DNA from: Sipunculus nudus
Lineage: Eukaryota; Annelida; Sipuncula; Golfingiida; Sipunculidae
Assembly (NCBI GenBank): GCA_026874595.1
Contig: CM049309.1
Coordinates: forward strand, 53,236,079 to 53,300,078
DNA length: 64,000 nucleotides
Direction of reading: 5' to 3'
The notes below the pieces were generated by a model, which saw only the letters and a list, made by a program, of their open reading frames with translations, had not been told where the DNA came from and ran no database searches. Within the stretch, counting starts at the first letter, position 1, and every line of letters begins with the position of its first letter. Made by a program: the position numbers and the translations under genes. This document shows positions 12,641-24,679 of this stretch, piece by piece.

Positions 12641-14465
12641 AGAGGGACAGAAAATAAAAATTTTAGGATTCATAGGAGACCTGCCCAGGACCCCCCTGGA
12701 TTTCACAATAGAGAGTTCGAAGGAAAATGGATACAATTTGCACCCTGTCTGTCTGGGTGCTCAAAATCATGTTTCTGGTCCATAACTGGCAGAATATAGG
12801 TCGCCATGATCTAATTTCAGGTTTCCAAGGAGAATTGCCAAGGATTTCCCTGAATGTCATGTTAGAAGATTTTAGGGCTAATGGATACAATTTGTGCCTT
12901 GTCTGTCTGGGTGCTCAAAACCATTTTTCAGCCCACAGGTCACACAATATTGGTCATAATGACCTAATTTCAGGTTTCCAAGACACTTGACAAAGACCTC
13001 CCTGAATTTTATATTAAAAGATTCTAGGCCTAATGCATACAATTTGTGCCCTGTCTGACTGTCTGGGTGCTTATATGATATCTTTTCTGTGAGGTTGCAA
13101 AATATAGGTCATGGTGACCTAATTTCAGTTTTCCACAGGCATTTGCCAAGGACATCTCAGAATGTTACATTAAAAGATTCTAGGCCTTACAAATACAATG
13201 TGTGCCCTGCCTGACTTTCTGGATGCTCAAAATCCTGTTTTTGGCCTGTAGGTCACAAAATGTAGGTCACCATGACCTAATTTCAGGTTTCCAAGGAGAT
13301 TTGCCTAGGACCTCCCAGGATGTTGTATTAGAAGATTCTGGGCCTTACGGATACGATTTGTGCCCATCTGACATTCAGGGTTTCCAAGGAGATTTGCCAG
13401 GAAATTGTGTAAGAAGATTCTAGGCCGTATAGATACGATTTGTCACCATCTGATATTCAGGGTGTTCATACGACATCTTTTTCCTGTAGGTCGCAGAATA
13501 TAGGTCACAGTGACCTAATTTTAGGTTTCCAGGGACATTTGCCTAGGACCTCCCTAAATGTCATGTTGGAGGATTCTAGGCCTAATGGATACTATATGTG
13601 CTCGATCTGACTGTATGGGTGCTCAAAATCATGTTTTCGGCCCATAGGTCACAAAATATAGGTCACTATGACCTAATTTCAGGTTTCCAAGGAGATTTGC
13701 CTAGAAACTCTCTGGATATTAAGTTAAAAGATTCTAGGCCTCACATATACGAATTGTCCCCATCTGACATTCAGGGTACACGAAATGATGTTTTCGGCCT
13801 GTAGGTCACAAAATATAGGTCACCATGACCTAATTTCAGGTTTCCAAGTAGATTTGCCTAGGACCTCCCTGAAAGCCACATTGGGGGATTCTAGGCCTTT
13901 TCGATACAATTTGCGCCCCTTTTGACTGTCTGGATGCTAAAAATCATGTGTTCGGCCTATAGGTCATGAAATATAGGTTACCATGACCTAATTTCGGGTT
14001 TCCAAGGAGATTTGCCTAGAAACTCTCAGGATATTGTGTTAGAAGATTCTAGGCTCCACAGATAAGATTTGTCCCCATCTGGCACTCAGGATGCTCATAT
14101 GACATCTATTCCCTACAGGTCGCATAATATAGGTCACAATGACCTAGTTTCAGGTTTCCAAAGACATTTACCTAGGATATTCCTAAATGTCAGGTTAGAG
14201 GTTTCTAGGCCAAATAGATACAATTTGTTCCCCGTCTGACTGTCTGGGTGCTCAAAATCATGTTTTCGGCCCGTAAGTCACAAAATATAGGTCACTATGA
14301 CCTAATTTCAGGTTTCCAAGGAGATTTGCCCAGGACCTCCCTGGATGTACAGTTAGAAGTTTCTAGGTCTAACGGTTACGATTTGTGCCCTGTTAACGGC
14401 CGGACGGCCGAACGGACGATGGACAAAGGGTGATCGCTATAGCGCTTACAGTCAGCTGAGCTAAA
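12640..14465 (-). repeat. ~157-bp tandem array carrying ERE-type palindromes
   Basis: About ten units repeat at 153-158 bases, with one 238-base step between the fourth and fifth. Each unit has TTTCAGGTTTCCAAGGAGATTT, then GATTCTAGGCC, then GGGTGCTCAAAATCATGTTTT, then AGGTCACAAAATATAGGTCA. The palindrome AGGTCAnnnTGACCT is exact at 13106, 13264, 13502, 13660, 13817, 14131 and 14289. Its GGTCAnnnTGACC core is exact at 12951, and degenerate copies start at 12798 and 13975. The right end reads, on the minus strand, TTTAGCTCAGCTGACTGTAAG followed by GTCCGTTCGGCCGTCC. This matches the plus-strand repeat starting at 51708, so the array is the expanded core of an interspersed element. AGGTCAnnnTGACCT is the consensus estrogen response element of vertebrates; binding here is not shown. 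Confidence 0.9.
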
Positions 14466-14493
14466 CATGGGCCATAACTAAAAAAAGTCAAAT

Positions 14494-15302
14494 TGTTACG
14501 GAACCTAATATAAACAGATCACGTATGCGTGATGAAAACAAATTTTGTAATGGAGATAAAAAAATCAGATTCTGTAACACTAGGCAGCGTGAAATGTCTA
14601 TGGGAATGATTAAAGAAGTCAGTGTGGTTTTTTGTTAACAAATATCTATAATTTATTCTTAAAATAACCCTAGCATTACAGTACACTAAATCAATACAAT
14701 TACACAGTACAATAACAGTATAACATCAAATCAATATAATCACACAGCCTAATAAACAAAGTGCACAGTATCTGGATACCATCACCGCCACAGCGACAAG
14801 TTCCTTAAATGTATACTCTTGGAGAATAACAGTCCAATGAAAAACTCTTGTAACAATCCAGAAAGTAAACTTGAGGCAGGCAGCATTAAATTGTATAGAG
14901 TTAGTTGTAGTAGAATCCCTGAAACTACTGGATAATCGGACAGGTCCCACAAACTGACATAAACACGGATGTGTACGCTGGAATCTTCTCTCCTCATTCT
15001 CTCGGCTCTAAAACACAGCCCTAAGCCGAGAATTTAAAATTCTCGAACAGTCTAAGGATCTAACATTATACACAGTAAACACGCGTTACAGGAATCATCT
15101 AGAAGAACATCGCTGTGTCTCTACATACCAGGGTTCACACGTGACTCACGACCCGGCTCGGCCAGGCGAGAAAGCCCCAAGCTAGCATGATAACGAGAGT
15201 TAAACCAATACGGATTAAACTGAGAATGTAACAAGAGGCCCGGCGAGGGCGCTACAACACGAGTTACGCCCGTGTCACACAATAAAAAGAGAACCTGTAA
15301 TA
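14494..15302 (-). mobile_element. Solo LTR of Gypsy-type retrotransposon (copy A)
   Basis: The element starts TGTTACGGAACC and ends CCTGTAATA (family end CCTGTAACA). It is flanked on both sides by the 5-base target duplication CAAAT (14489-14493 and 15303-15307). Orientation is minus, judged from copies B and C, which carry a TATA box followed by GGGCTGTGTTTTAGAGC on that strand. Copy A has a ~20-base deletion that removes the TATA box. No internal retroviral-type genes adjoin it, and both ends carry the target duplication, so it is a solo LTR left by recombination. It sits immediately beside the ERE array element. Confidence 0.85.
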
Positions 15303-15755
15303 CAAATATAAATAATAAATAAAATTTATAATAAAGGGATTTGTTATTTTATTAGTTTTATGTGTTGCATAGCCAGATACAACAACAACCATCCGCACAG
15401 CTGGATATGAGGTTTTAAATTCTAAATTTTAAAATTAAAATGAAATTTTAAGTTTTTAATTTTCTAATAAAGCAAAAGCAAATCTTTTGGTGATTGTGGA
15501 ATTGTTTTTTTTACCCAAAGAGGCTCCTGATCCATTATTACAATAAAGTATAAGGTTTATTATAAAGTATTTCCAGCATACGTTAATTTAAACCAGGTTT
15601 ATTTCATATTATTCATATTCATTGTAAACTCAGAAATGGGACCAAAGTCTATAATTCTAATTATTTCATTTTCATATATGAATACTATTCTCTGAATAGC
15701 AGAGGGTATGATTACGTTGACACCCTCCCCCTGACTAAAAGTGTATGTGTGTGGC

Positions 15756-15990
15756 GGGGGGGGGGGGGGGGTCTAAAGCCCTGCGCGGGCCGGAATTCAG
15801 AGCCCGCACCCGCCCCGAAAAAAAACCTTCAGCCGGCAACCGCCCTGCCCCGCAGTTGTGAAAACCTGCCCCGCACCGCCCCACATCTATAAAGAATAAA
15901 TCGACCCGCACCCGCCCATTAAGCTCTCAGTCCGCACCCGCCCCGCATTTTTGCCAAAAAGTCAGCCCGCATTCAACCCGCAAATAAACA
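15756..15990. repeat. G16 run plus CCCGCACCCGCCCC-rich repeat
   Basis: A 16-base G run (15756-15771) is followed by ~215 bases in which CCCGCACCCGCCC and CCCGCCCCGC variants recur, interrupted by A-rich spacers. The composition is strikingly GC-rich against an AT-rich background. It resembles the GC-rich ends seen in some hAT-type MITEs, but no partner end was found. Confidence 0.6.
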
Positions 15991-17330
15991 TAAGGGACAA
16001 CAAAAAAGGTAGCCAACTAAAAAAAATTATTATTTATTTTCATATCCTTATAATGAATGACCATCTTTTGTGAGTAGATAGGGTTATCATGATAGTGTCA
16101 TATAATTCCCATTTCATTTTTATTTTTTAAGAATTACGACTTACAAAAATGCATTAATTTACTACCATATAAGTGGAAATGTCAGTAACTGGGACACACT
16201 AATCAAATATTGCCTTTGTGTCTCCTTAGAATATTTAACGTCATTTTAAATTAAACATTTCCATGCATACTGCATGTGGTTGGCTTTATATTCGCGAGGC
16301 TAATCTTTCGGGAATTCTTGATTTTGAACGTTTCGCGAGGCTTTTAATTTTCACATTGCACCAGAACCTATAAAATCTAAGTAAGACAGTATTTGTGTTA
16401 ACTATAAAATGAAAATAAATCCCACAATACCTCACTCATTTCTGTTACAGTCATTATATTATAACCCGTGTCAGAGTCGACTGCATACATTACATTAATC
16501 AATGTGTTTACATGGGCCAGTACCGATACCATGCACAGATTAGACTGGTGATTAACGAATCATGTTTCCAAATGTGTGATAACTAGTTTGTTTGTGCAGA
16601 TGCATCATTATTCATTTAATTCAACTGGGCATCTTATTCCCGAGGGTTTCACGTTATTTCACATAATATCGTGAAATTAAACCCTCGTGAACAAATAGAT
16701 AACAACAGTATGCTGCTATGCAGAAATGTAAAATAAAACTCAAGCATAAAGCAATCAATTTCTATTAAGTGTGTATGCCTAGAGTTACACTACTCGTCAC
16801 TAGCTGAATTAGCTAAAAGACAGTACTTGCTCACCACAGTTCACACCTTTTATTTGACAAAGAGATTAATCCTGTTCAGTGATGAACAGCTAATTAGCTG
16901 AAGGGGGTAGGGGAAGGCAATGGAACTGCAGAGGGAGTCAGCTCTATGTCATGGTTGTGTACACAAGAATATATATCAAATGAGCGCCATGCTCTTTATC
17001 TCATTCTGCTGTGCCACTGCAGTCCTCTAAACTAGCCCGTGCTCTTTGGCTAATCCATGGTTATAGCGCATCTTAGTCTTTGTGATTTATGTAAAGCTAT
17101 ATACAACTGGTGACAGAGCCAGATGCACTCCGTGCAGTGACTAATTTATATTATATACCCTCATCCCCTTAATGCACGCCGCTGCTTCCACACCTTCCCC
17201 TGCCTTCTACACCAAGGTTTTCTCATGAAACTCTTCCATGAGAATTTAAAGGATTTTATGACCCATCTAGAGTCTCATACAAGCGAATGTCCCATAGAAG
17301 GAATCTATGTAGGAAACTATGTAAACCAGT
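15991..17330. other. No gene recognised; one hairpin
   Basis: AT-rich and non-coding by eye. At 16641-16690 GAGGGTTTCACG faces CGTGAAATTAAACCCTC, making an imperfect hairpin around TTATTTCACATAATAT. Otherwise nothing supported. Confidence 0.4.
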
Positions 17331-17339
17331 TAACTTTTA

Positions 17340-20080
17340 GTAGCTTTCTGTTTTGTTGATAAGGCAGAAAGCATGTTGTTAATGCTGGATTGTAATGGTC
17401 GGCTTTAAAATTCACTAGCGGTATACCTTTAATTCCAACATGCGAATTTGACATACGAGTCGGGATTTTATAAGGGCATGGAAATACGATAGGAAAGAAC
17501 CCTGCGGACAGTCGAAAGATGGAAGTTTATCTTCGGGGAGAGTTTTGAGGACCCATTAGACCCGTATCTTCCAAGTGGAAGCCGGAGGAACGCTTTTGGG
17601 TTGACCGCCCCTCACCCGCAAATTATAGTAGGATTCGTGAGAATTTAATGTGGGACCTTGATAATTCAAGGTCCGTAACATTTTAGTAAATGATTTGCTG
17701 CTTTGTCAATGTTGCTGGGTCAATGCGGCGCCGGCTTAAGACGAGGATCGGATTCCAACACATGGATTGACCTCAAGGCTCGCCAACAGAGGGCAAATTA
17801 TACGAACCTTGTTGTCTGAGGCGGTCTAATCGAACCCACTTCACGATATAACAAAAGCTGACGGGAAGGTGTTGTGGTAAATTCCTGATAAAAGACGTGA
17901 CCGCCAGTTGTGTAACTACCGCCTCGGCGGTAAGTCTCCAGAAGTGAGTGATCAAATCTGTGTGACAAACGGGAGAAAATCCGTAGAGAGTTTTTCTCGT
18001 GCAAGGGCCTCACGCTAGCTAGGGTTCACTTGCAAACTGGTATACGGTCAGACTGCGTGTCATTTTTATTGCGGCTCTGATATCTTCCTTGCTCTCAAAA
18101 ACCATTTCTTTAGTAGCTCCACGTGACACTGAGGAAGTTGACGAAGAGACGTTGTGTTTTTCCTCCGCCAGGAGGATGCGTTCATTCCCCTTCGTGTGTG
18201 TGTGTTGGTGTGTTTGTGTGTGTGATGGTGTGTTTGTGTACGTGTTCGTATTTGTTCAAAATGTAACTCACGCAATCACGAACCGAATCCTGGATTAAAT
18301 TTTCAGGACATTTCGGGAATGGGCCAATGAAGAACCGATTAGATTTTGGTGTGGATCTACACATGGTCCGGATAGAGGATCGTTATCAAGGAATATTCAC
18401 AATGGCAGTCCCTTATGCACGAATGAACCTTGACTGAATAAGTAAATGCATACAGGGTTTTGGGAGCAAACCACAATAGGGTTCCCCACATATTGGAGAC
18501 TTGTAGAATGCTATGTTATTAAATATGGTGGACGAATATATGTTATATCGTCATAGATCTGTTCGTCTGGAATATTATCAAAACAGTTAAAAGTAACTTG
18601 GAGCGATGAGTATCCGTGTCTACTTCAACCACAGCGAACAGTCAGTGAGGGCCCACACAAACATACACACAAGTATGACGCAAAGAAATTCAGATGCACA
18701 GCAATGGGTACAGGTGTACGTCTGTTCTATAATCGTACGGGTAACTTTTCTGCACTTTCTTGAACCTTTTCGAATATCATAGTTCGCTTAGAAATACGCA
18801 GATAAATCAGCATCCATAACTGAAACCTCATTTACGTCAAATCTAAAGCAAAGCTAAAGATCGGTAACTTTCCACTTTTAGCTGACATTGCCACGCCCCC
18901 TCCTCGCATTTTACAAATGTATTGGTCTGAATGGGTGGTGATTGCCACGCATGGCATCACATGCTTAGACAGGGTGGACGTCACGGAATCAGTAACACTT
19001 GGTTTCTTTACAAAATACACAATATTAAACGGAACGACATGGTTAAATTATTATATCTGACGCCATTATATCAAACCTTACCTTAGTGTAGAAAACACGT
19101 CCCTATTCCTGTTTCGAAACTGTTCACTTCTGATCTCTCACATGTTTCATTGGCACAGACCATGTGAGGTGGGTGATTACGAGACACAGGTCAATGTTTT
19201 CAATGGCAACGTAACCTCAGCTTACTGGGCCGTGTCCGAAAGCGTGAATGCAATAGAGCGTCTTTGTACGTATGCTGGGCCGTGGTCTTTGAACCAATCG
19301 GCGGACGACGGAATTACAATCAGGAAAGTAACAGTTGACACGAGTTAAGTACTAGTATATAACGTTGTGTTTTTCAGTTATTTTCGTGATCCTCTGCAGA
19401 GGTGTTTTCTGTCCACGCACATAGAATTTTAGAATCCGGTATCTACTGGACTTATTATAGGTCTGCAAGAAAATTCGCGCACTAGTATAGTAATGTTGAA
19501 AAGTAATAAATGTACATATTGATGCAAAGGAAATTCTTTCAGTCAATTCGGTAATTTCGGTACTCAGGTAGCTGAACGGGTCAGTTAAATAAATTATGTA
19601 CAGTTATAATAAAGATTTACGCATGGACAGGTACTTTTGTATGAATCAGTTCAGGATTCCATGCGCTATTTATTCTTAATGTAAAAAACACTCCATTAGC
19701 ATGACCACTTACATTTCCCAATCGTGTTAGGATATATTATATTATATATATATATGTGTGTGTGTGTGTGACTAACAGTGTCTGCATGTGAGTATTTATG
19801 TATTATATATGCGTGAAGGTGAATGTATTGAGTTGTGTGAGTGTGGTGACGCCCCCAAACAAACTGTGACTACCTCAGTAACAGAAGGAAACCGATAGTG
19901 AAATGATGAAAATGGTGAGGTTTTGAATAGTCTCATGCGCTGACACACGGTGGCGCTCCGTAACCCCAAGTGGGTCTGTCACTGGACGCCACTTGTTCAA
20001 GAATCCTGAACAAAATGTTTGCCATGCATAAGTGATTCTCTCCAGCATTGTGTCTCCAGCAGACAACAGGTGACCATGCA
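17340..20080. repeat. Duplicated segment, copy 1 (partner 57160-59310)
   Basis: Ordered matches to the second copy include: TTTCTGTT(t/g)TGTTGA(t/c)AAGGCA near 17346; the 'GGATC(g/c)GATTC(c/t)AACAC' block at 17747; 'CAG(t/c)TGTGTAAC' and 'GTCTCCAG(a/g)A' at 17907-17942; the block around GGTGGGTGATTACGAGACACAGG at 19170; GTGAATGCAATA at 19244; AGAATCCGGT at 19430; ACGGGTCAGTTAAATAA at 19576; and GTGTGGTGACGCCCC at 19840. The order and direction are the same in both. Frames are not conserved between copies, so this is an old non-coding duplication or a large repeat. A CGCCAGGAGGATG repeat (18150-18420) is nested in it. Confidence 0.75.
18150..18420 (+). repeat. CGCCAGGAGG interspersed repeat (copy 1)
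   Basis: Starts CCTCCGCCAGGAGGATGCGTTC, runs into a GTGTGTGTTGGTGTGT stretch, then CACGCAATCACGAACCGAATC and GATTAGATTTTGGTGTGGATC. The same blocks in the same order lie at 62925-63200. This is an interspersed repeat of unknown class; the frames across it are not genes. Confidence 0.7.
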
Positions 20081-20109
20081 GTATTTCGTGTCAGGATTAA
20101 CCTGGCGAC

Positions 20110-23100
20110 AAGCAAAAACTAAGACCCAGACTGGAATAAGACTGATGCTTCGAAATGTGCAGTTGTGAATGTGAATGTGTAAGGTGATAAATCAATATGG
20201 CTAACCAATTAGAGCCATGGCCATCGTTCTCTGGTAAGCGGTCTTGCCGTTAGCCTGTGGAAGAGACTAAGTTGTGAACCTCTGTTACTATATAGTATTC
20301 GTTGAGAGGTCAACGTATTCTCATATGAGCTTGTTATGTGATGGAGACAGTGCACTCACAGCAAACACTGGACCATGGTGCGATTGGCTGTTGCAAACGT
20401 GACGTCACGAACAATTTTTAGAATTGACATAGATCTAGCAAATCACATGTTGTTATCCCCTCGCAACAGCATGGGTACAGTTACGCCTATGTCCATCCGT
20501 AATCCAATAATCGTCTTGTGAACGCATTATATCCCAAATGGGTTTACGAAAACTATCCATCTATAACATGCAAAGTCAGATTACCAACCTTTTTCAGAAA
20601 AAAAAAAATAGGTCACAAGGTCAAGGGCCAAGGTCCAAGGACACTTCTTGAAGTAGATTGTGGGCGCATTGATAGACAAACTTTCAATCTAAACCCTTTA
20701 TCTTTCACATAAGATTCACCTAATACCTGCTAATAGTGGGGTACCGAACATGATAAAATTACTGTTTTCATTTCAAATCGCTGCAAAAGTTTACTTCTTG
20801 GTATCAAAGTAAAGCTAATGTGTTCAGCTTCTTTATACTTAAGCACCCACTGTCAATTTCAAAATGTATCAGTTTTCCTTTTTTCTCTAAGGATATTTTA
20901 CATCTGATGTAGGCCGATCAACTCTCTAGACATAACTTTGATGGAAGCTATATTTGCCATCATTATTTCCTGTTCCTTCAATATAACATAGCTATCTTAC
21001 AATTCAGTAATGTAGATCTGTCAGATACATTTCTATATTTTGTTAACTTTCACATATATCACGCATCCCTGTCTTTTTTTACTGGACTTGAGATGAACTC
21101 GGGGCTGACTACGACTCAAGTACAAATCCTGATCATAGTCTGTCGCATCAAATTACGTTAAAGTGAATTATATAATCCAAGTTTTGATCTTTGCTGCAGG
21201 ACCTTTGGCGGGAAGTCTCATTTTTTTGTTCTGTAAGAGTCATAACTGCCGTGGCCAGGATCGGAAATTCTTCCTCCTACATTGCATCACTATCAACGAT
21301 TCTTGGTTGCAGAACATTATACAATATGACAAATAACCATTGAAATCACCAATTGATATGGACCTTTATGTCCATGGAATAGTAAGATTGAAAGTCGTAA
21401 TTCGTGCGAAGAATCAAAAGGGCGTCTTACGTAAGTCGTAACCATGTCGTCAAATTTCATGTAAATATCGTTTTAGTTTCATGGACATCGTAACGGAGTC
21501 CTTGCCATTCTTAACAGTTTCGTGACATATCGTGCTGTTATTGAGTAACTGTCGCATCAAATCGCACTGCCATCGTACTCCTCTCGTACAAAATCGTAAT
21601 TCTCATGGAGGTGGAAGTGGGAACGGGGCTTAATTTTTTTAATATTTCAAAAATAGCACCTCGAATTCAAAGTGCTCCAGACATTGCTACGAGCACTGCC
21701 GAATGTTCAAGAAATTATCAACGACACCCCACGAGAAGGGGGTTTAAGCTTTGTACATCAGAGTTAATAATATTGCTGTGTTTGTTAATAAAATAAGGCC
21801 ACTGTTGGAGTGCTTGAATCTCTGGAGGATTCTTTTATGTGTATTACTTCCGCAAAGGGGCGGGGTTATGTTTTTGGCGGCGTTGGTTTGCAACCTACCA
21901 CCTTAGGTTACATGCTTTTCCCCGTTTGTCAGCATTGCTGTGTTTACAAAAATGTTGTTGATAAACAAGTTCATACATCCTTCACGAAGGCCTTATAAGA
22001 ACAACCAAAAGTATCCTTAAAGATCATTCATTTTATACACATATTAAGCCAGAAGTCACAGATTGTGATCAAAGCTTGTAAGCAGGGTTCACTAGAGCCT
22101 CAAAGCAAGCAACGTATTAATATGTGACTGGTATTTTACTATCCATAAGTCCAGTATAAAAACGACAAAGAACTAACCCAGACATAAAAAGCATATTGAA
22201 CCTTCTAATTACTGTCTGATAGAGCACCGCAACAACCAAAACGAGTGCAGATGCGTCAGTTTGCGGCCTGATAAGGCTGATATTCGATGGCAACAAGGGT
22301 TTGCCCCTCCAACAATATAGTCCCAAAGTTCTAGGCATTGGATGAAAATTGCGCAAGCCTTGACTGCTTTGATTCTCTGAAAACTTGTTCTATTGTATAC
22401 AAATATATACAAACATCTCACGGTTCACATATATCAGCATCATGGGGAAATTTAGTTGTTTACCTATATATATCCATGTATAACTTGCTGGTCACAAAAT
22501 AAAAAGCATGCAATGCTATATACGAACATAGCAGTGTTATATTCGGGTACAAGCTCCTCGAGTCTAAGTCCACACACGTACCCGCAAAATTCAAAAGGAA
22601 CATCTGTCACCTCTCCACAGAATCACTTATGTATTCACAACACATCATTAAAACGAATGTGGTCTCTTGAATAATTCTACCAAAAACACATTACTTACTT
22701 TAAAAAATATATATAGATATAATTTATACTTATAAAGAGAAAATGAAAATATTCCAATTTAAAAAGAACAATGAAATAGACTACAGGGACCGAAACAGTA
22801 CGGCCGGTATGCTCTATATGGCCCCCGAGGCCCTTCAGGATGACTTCAAATAAATATATATTGGTAAATTTCTACCTAAAATTTTTATGATAATTATGCC
22901 GGGTAATGCAGTATGATATAATCATCAAACCATTGAGCTTGAATTTACACAAATTCAAACAATTTTTTGAGGTATTGTGAAACATTTTGCAAGCCTGGGC
23001 CTAAAGGGGTCACCTCATTAATACCTATAAATAATTAAGCTAACAATATTTAAGAGAGACCTCCAGTTTTCGTTCACGAATTTAGTTCTTTTGTTCCTTT

Positions 23101-23335
23101 GGAAACTCCTGCCATGGGCCCGAGTTACCTTAGTCCCTTATTAGCACTCATGATCAGATCTTAATACATGGTATGACAGGTAAATAAAATTTCCCCATTT
23201 TTTTAAGGAATTAGTTGTGCCATAGAAAACATAGTTGACCCGGGCCCATTGAGCCCTCCTGATGAAAGCTGTGTATATATATACATGTATGTGTGTGTGT
23301 GTGTAAACAAACATTAAAGCCAAAAGAGATTTTTA
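20110..23335. other. No gene recognised
   Basis: Short frames only. 20610-20645 has a run of GGTCA/GGTCAAGG/GGCCAAGG/GGTCCAAGG words. A (TA)n(TG)n microsatellite is at 23272-23304. No exon-like features were found. Confidence 0.4.
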
Positions 23336-23339
23336 TATA

Positions 23340-23703
23340 GTTATATATATACTTATATGCACAACTGCAGAATTCCATTCCGGTTTCGGACTATGTGACA
23401 GGGCAGTATTACACGCTTCCTCTCATTTTATAACCTGGCGTCAACCAGGCCCCGTGACAACGGCACCTGCGGGCCCTGGGTGTGTAATCATCCACATTGC
23501 TGGGTCATACAACCGGGGTACCCCCGAAAGGCGCCCTCGTTTGTTAGTGAAATACGGCCTCTTGGTACGGCCTTTCCCTTAAGCCTGCAGAGCGCTCACC
23601 ATGGGTGGGGGCCGACCTAGATAAATCTCACCGCCTCGGCTGAGATTCGAACTCACGATCTCCGGGCTTTGAGTCCTTAGCTCTACCCCTGAGCAACAGG
23701 AGG
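23340..23703 (-). repeat. tRNA-derived SINE (copy 1)
   Basis: Read on the minus strand, the head CTCCTGTTGCTCAGGGGTAG (A box) is followed by GAGTTCGAATCTCAGCC (B box) and GAGGCGGTGAGATT. A ~230-base body then carries GGCCTGGTTGACGCCAGG, TTATAAAATGAGAGGAAGCG and CCGAAACCGGAATGGAATTC, and a TA/TG-rich tail follows. The copy at 32946-33265 matches throughout. tRNA-like head plus conserved body plus simple tail defines a SINE; it is not a functional tRNA. Confidence 0.85.
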
Positions 23704-24670
23704 CTTTACGGGTTAATCCTGATTAAAAACTGTATTACTGTAAAACTATAAATAAGTACCTACCTTGATTTCCAATCGTTTAACTGGCCACTGTATCAAA
23801 CACCATTATTGGCCCCTTCCCCGTTGAAAACTCCAAATGAACGCCTACGCATAAGTTATCACGGAGAGAAGAAACTTAAAGAAACGTTTCAAAGTTCTTT
23901 ACAAGCTGAAAGTCCTGGCCGACCCGGGCCCTCTCCGGTTCCATTGACAAAAAGGTTTATAAATCAACACAAATTTATTAGAGTTCTACATTTTAAAATG
24001 CTGAATTGTGCCTTAAAGGAAATTCTTGACCGGTCCGGCCACCCTTTGGAGGGCCCAGGTACAATGTACCGGCTGACCCTCCCTCTAATATTGGTAGAGC
24101 CTAATAATAATGAATCCGATTAAATCGGGTTAGGCCAAGGTCTGTGAAACAAGGCCAAGGTCTGTGAGTAGCATGTAATAAGAGTTAATACATGTCTCTT
24201 ATAATTATATCCACGAGCTTATCCTACCTTTATTTTTTTTTTGGTACTTGATGACCAGTTAAGTGTATATATAGATTCACTAAGAGAAAGGTAATTCGCC
24301 AATTGCAGCAAATTCCAGCAATCACTAGGTATATGTTCTGTATCGTTAATAAAATTTGCGTTCTTTTTTTTTTAAACTTTAGAAAAATTGTAAACCTTAT
24401 CTGGAATGGTTTGTCCTCTTTATGCACTGCTGACACGGGAACAAGACATTCATGTCATTTACCGGTCCAGGGTGCAAACAAAAGAAAACCGTCTCCCTCT
24501 AGTAGCCTTATTGCAACTGTGACAGGTCAAAATATCAGTATCGCCAATCCTCTCACAGGAAACAATCTTCAGTATAAATTCAAATCCCTTAATTTATTCT
24601 GGTAGCCGTTTACTAGATTACGTCGGGTCAGAAAACTAATAGCTTTCATTCACTCGTGGTACGGTGGCTG
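23704..24670. other. No gene recognised
   Basis: Frames of up to ~104 residues occur, but with no recognisable motifs and no flanking splice signals that join them to anything. Confidence 0.4.
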
Positions 24671-24679
24671 ATTTAGTGG

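Noticed and set aside
12640-14465. CRISPR array (regular repeat spacing)
   Set aside because: Units are ~157 bp with no unique spacers between short repeats, and the organism is an animal.
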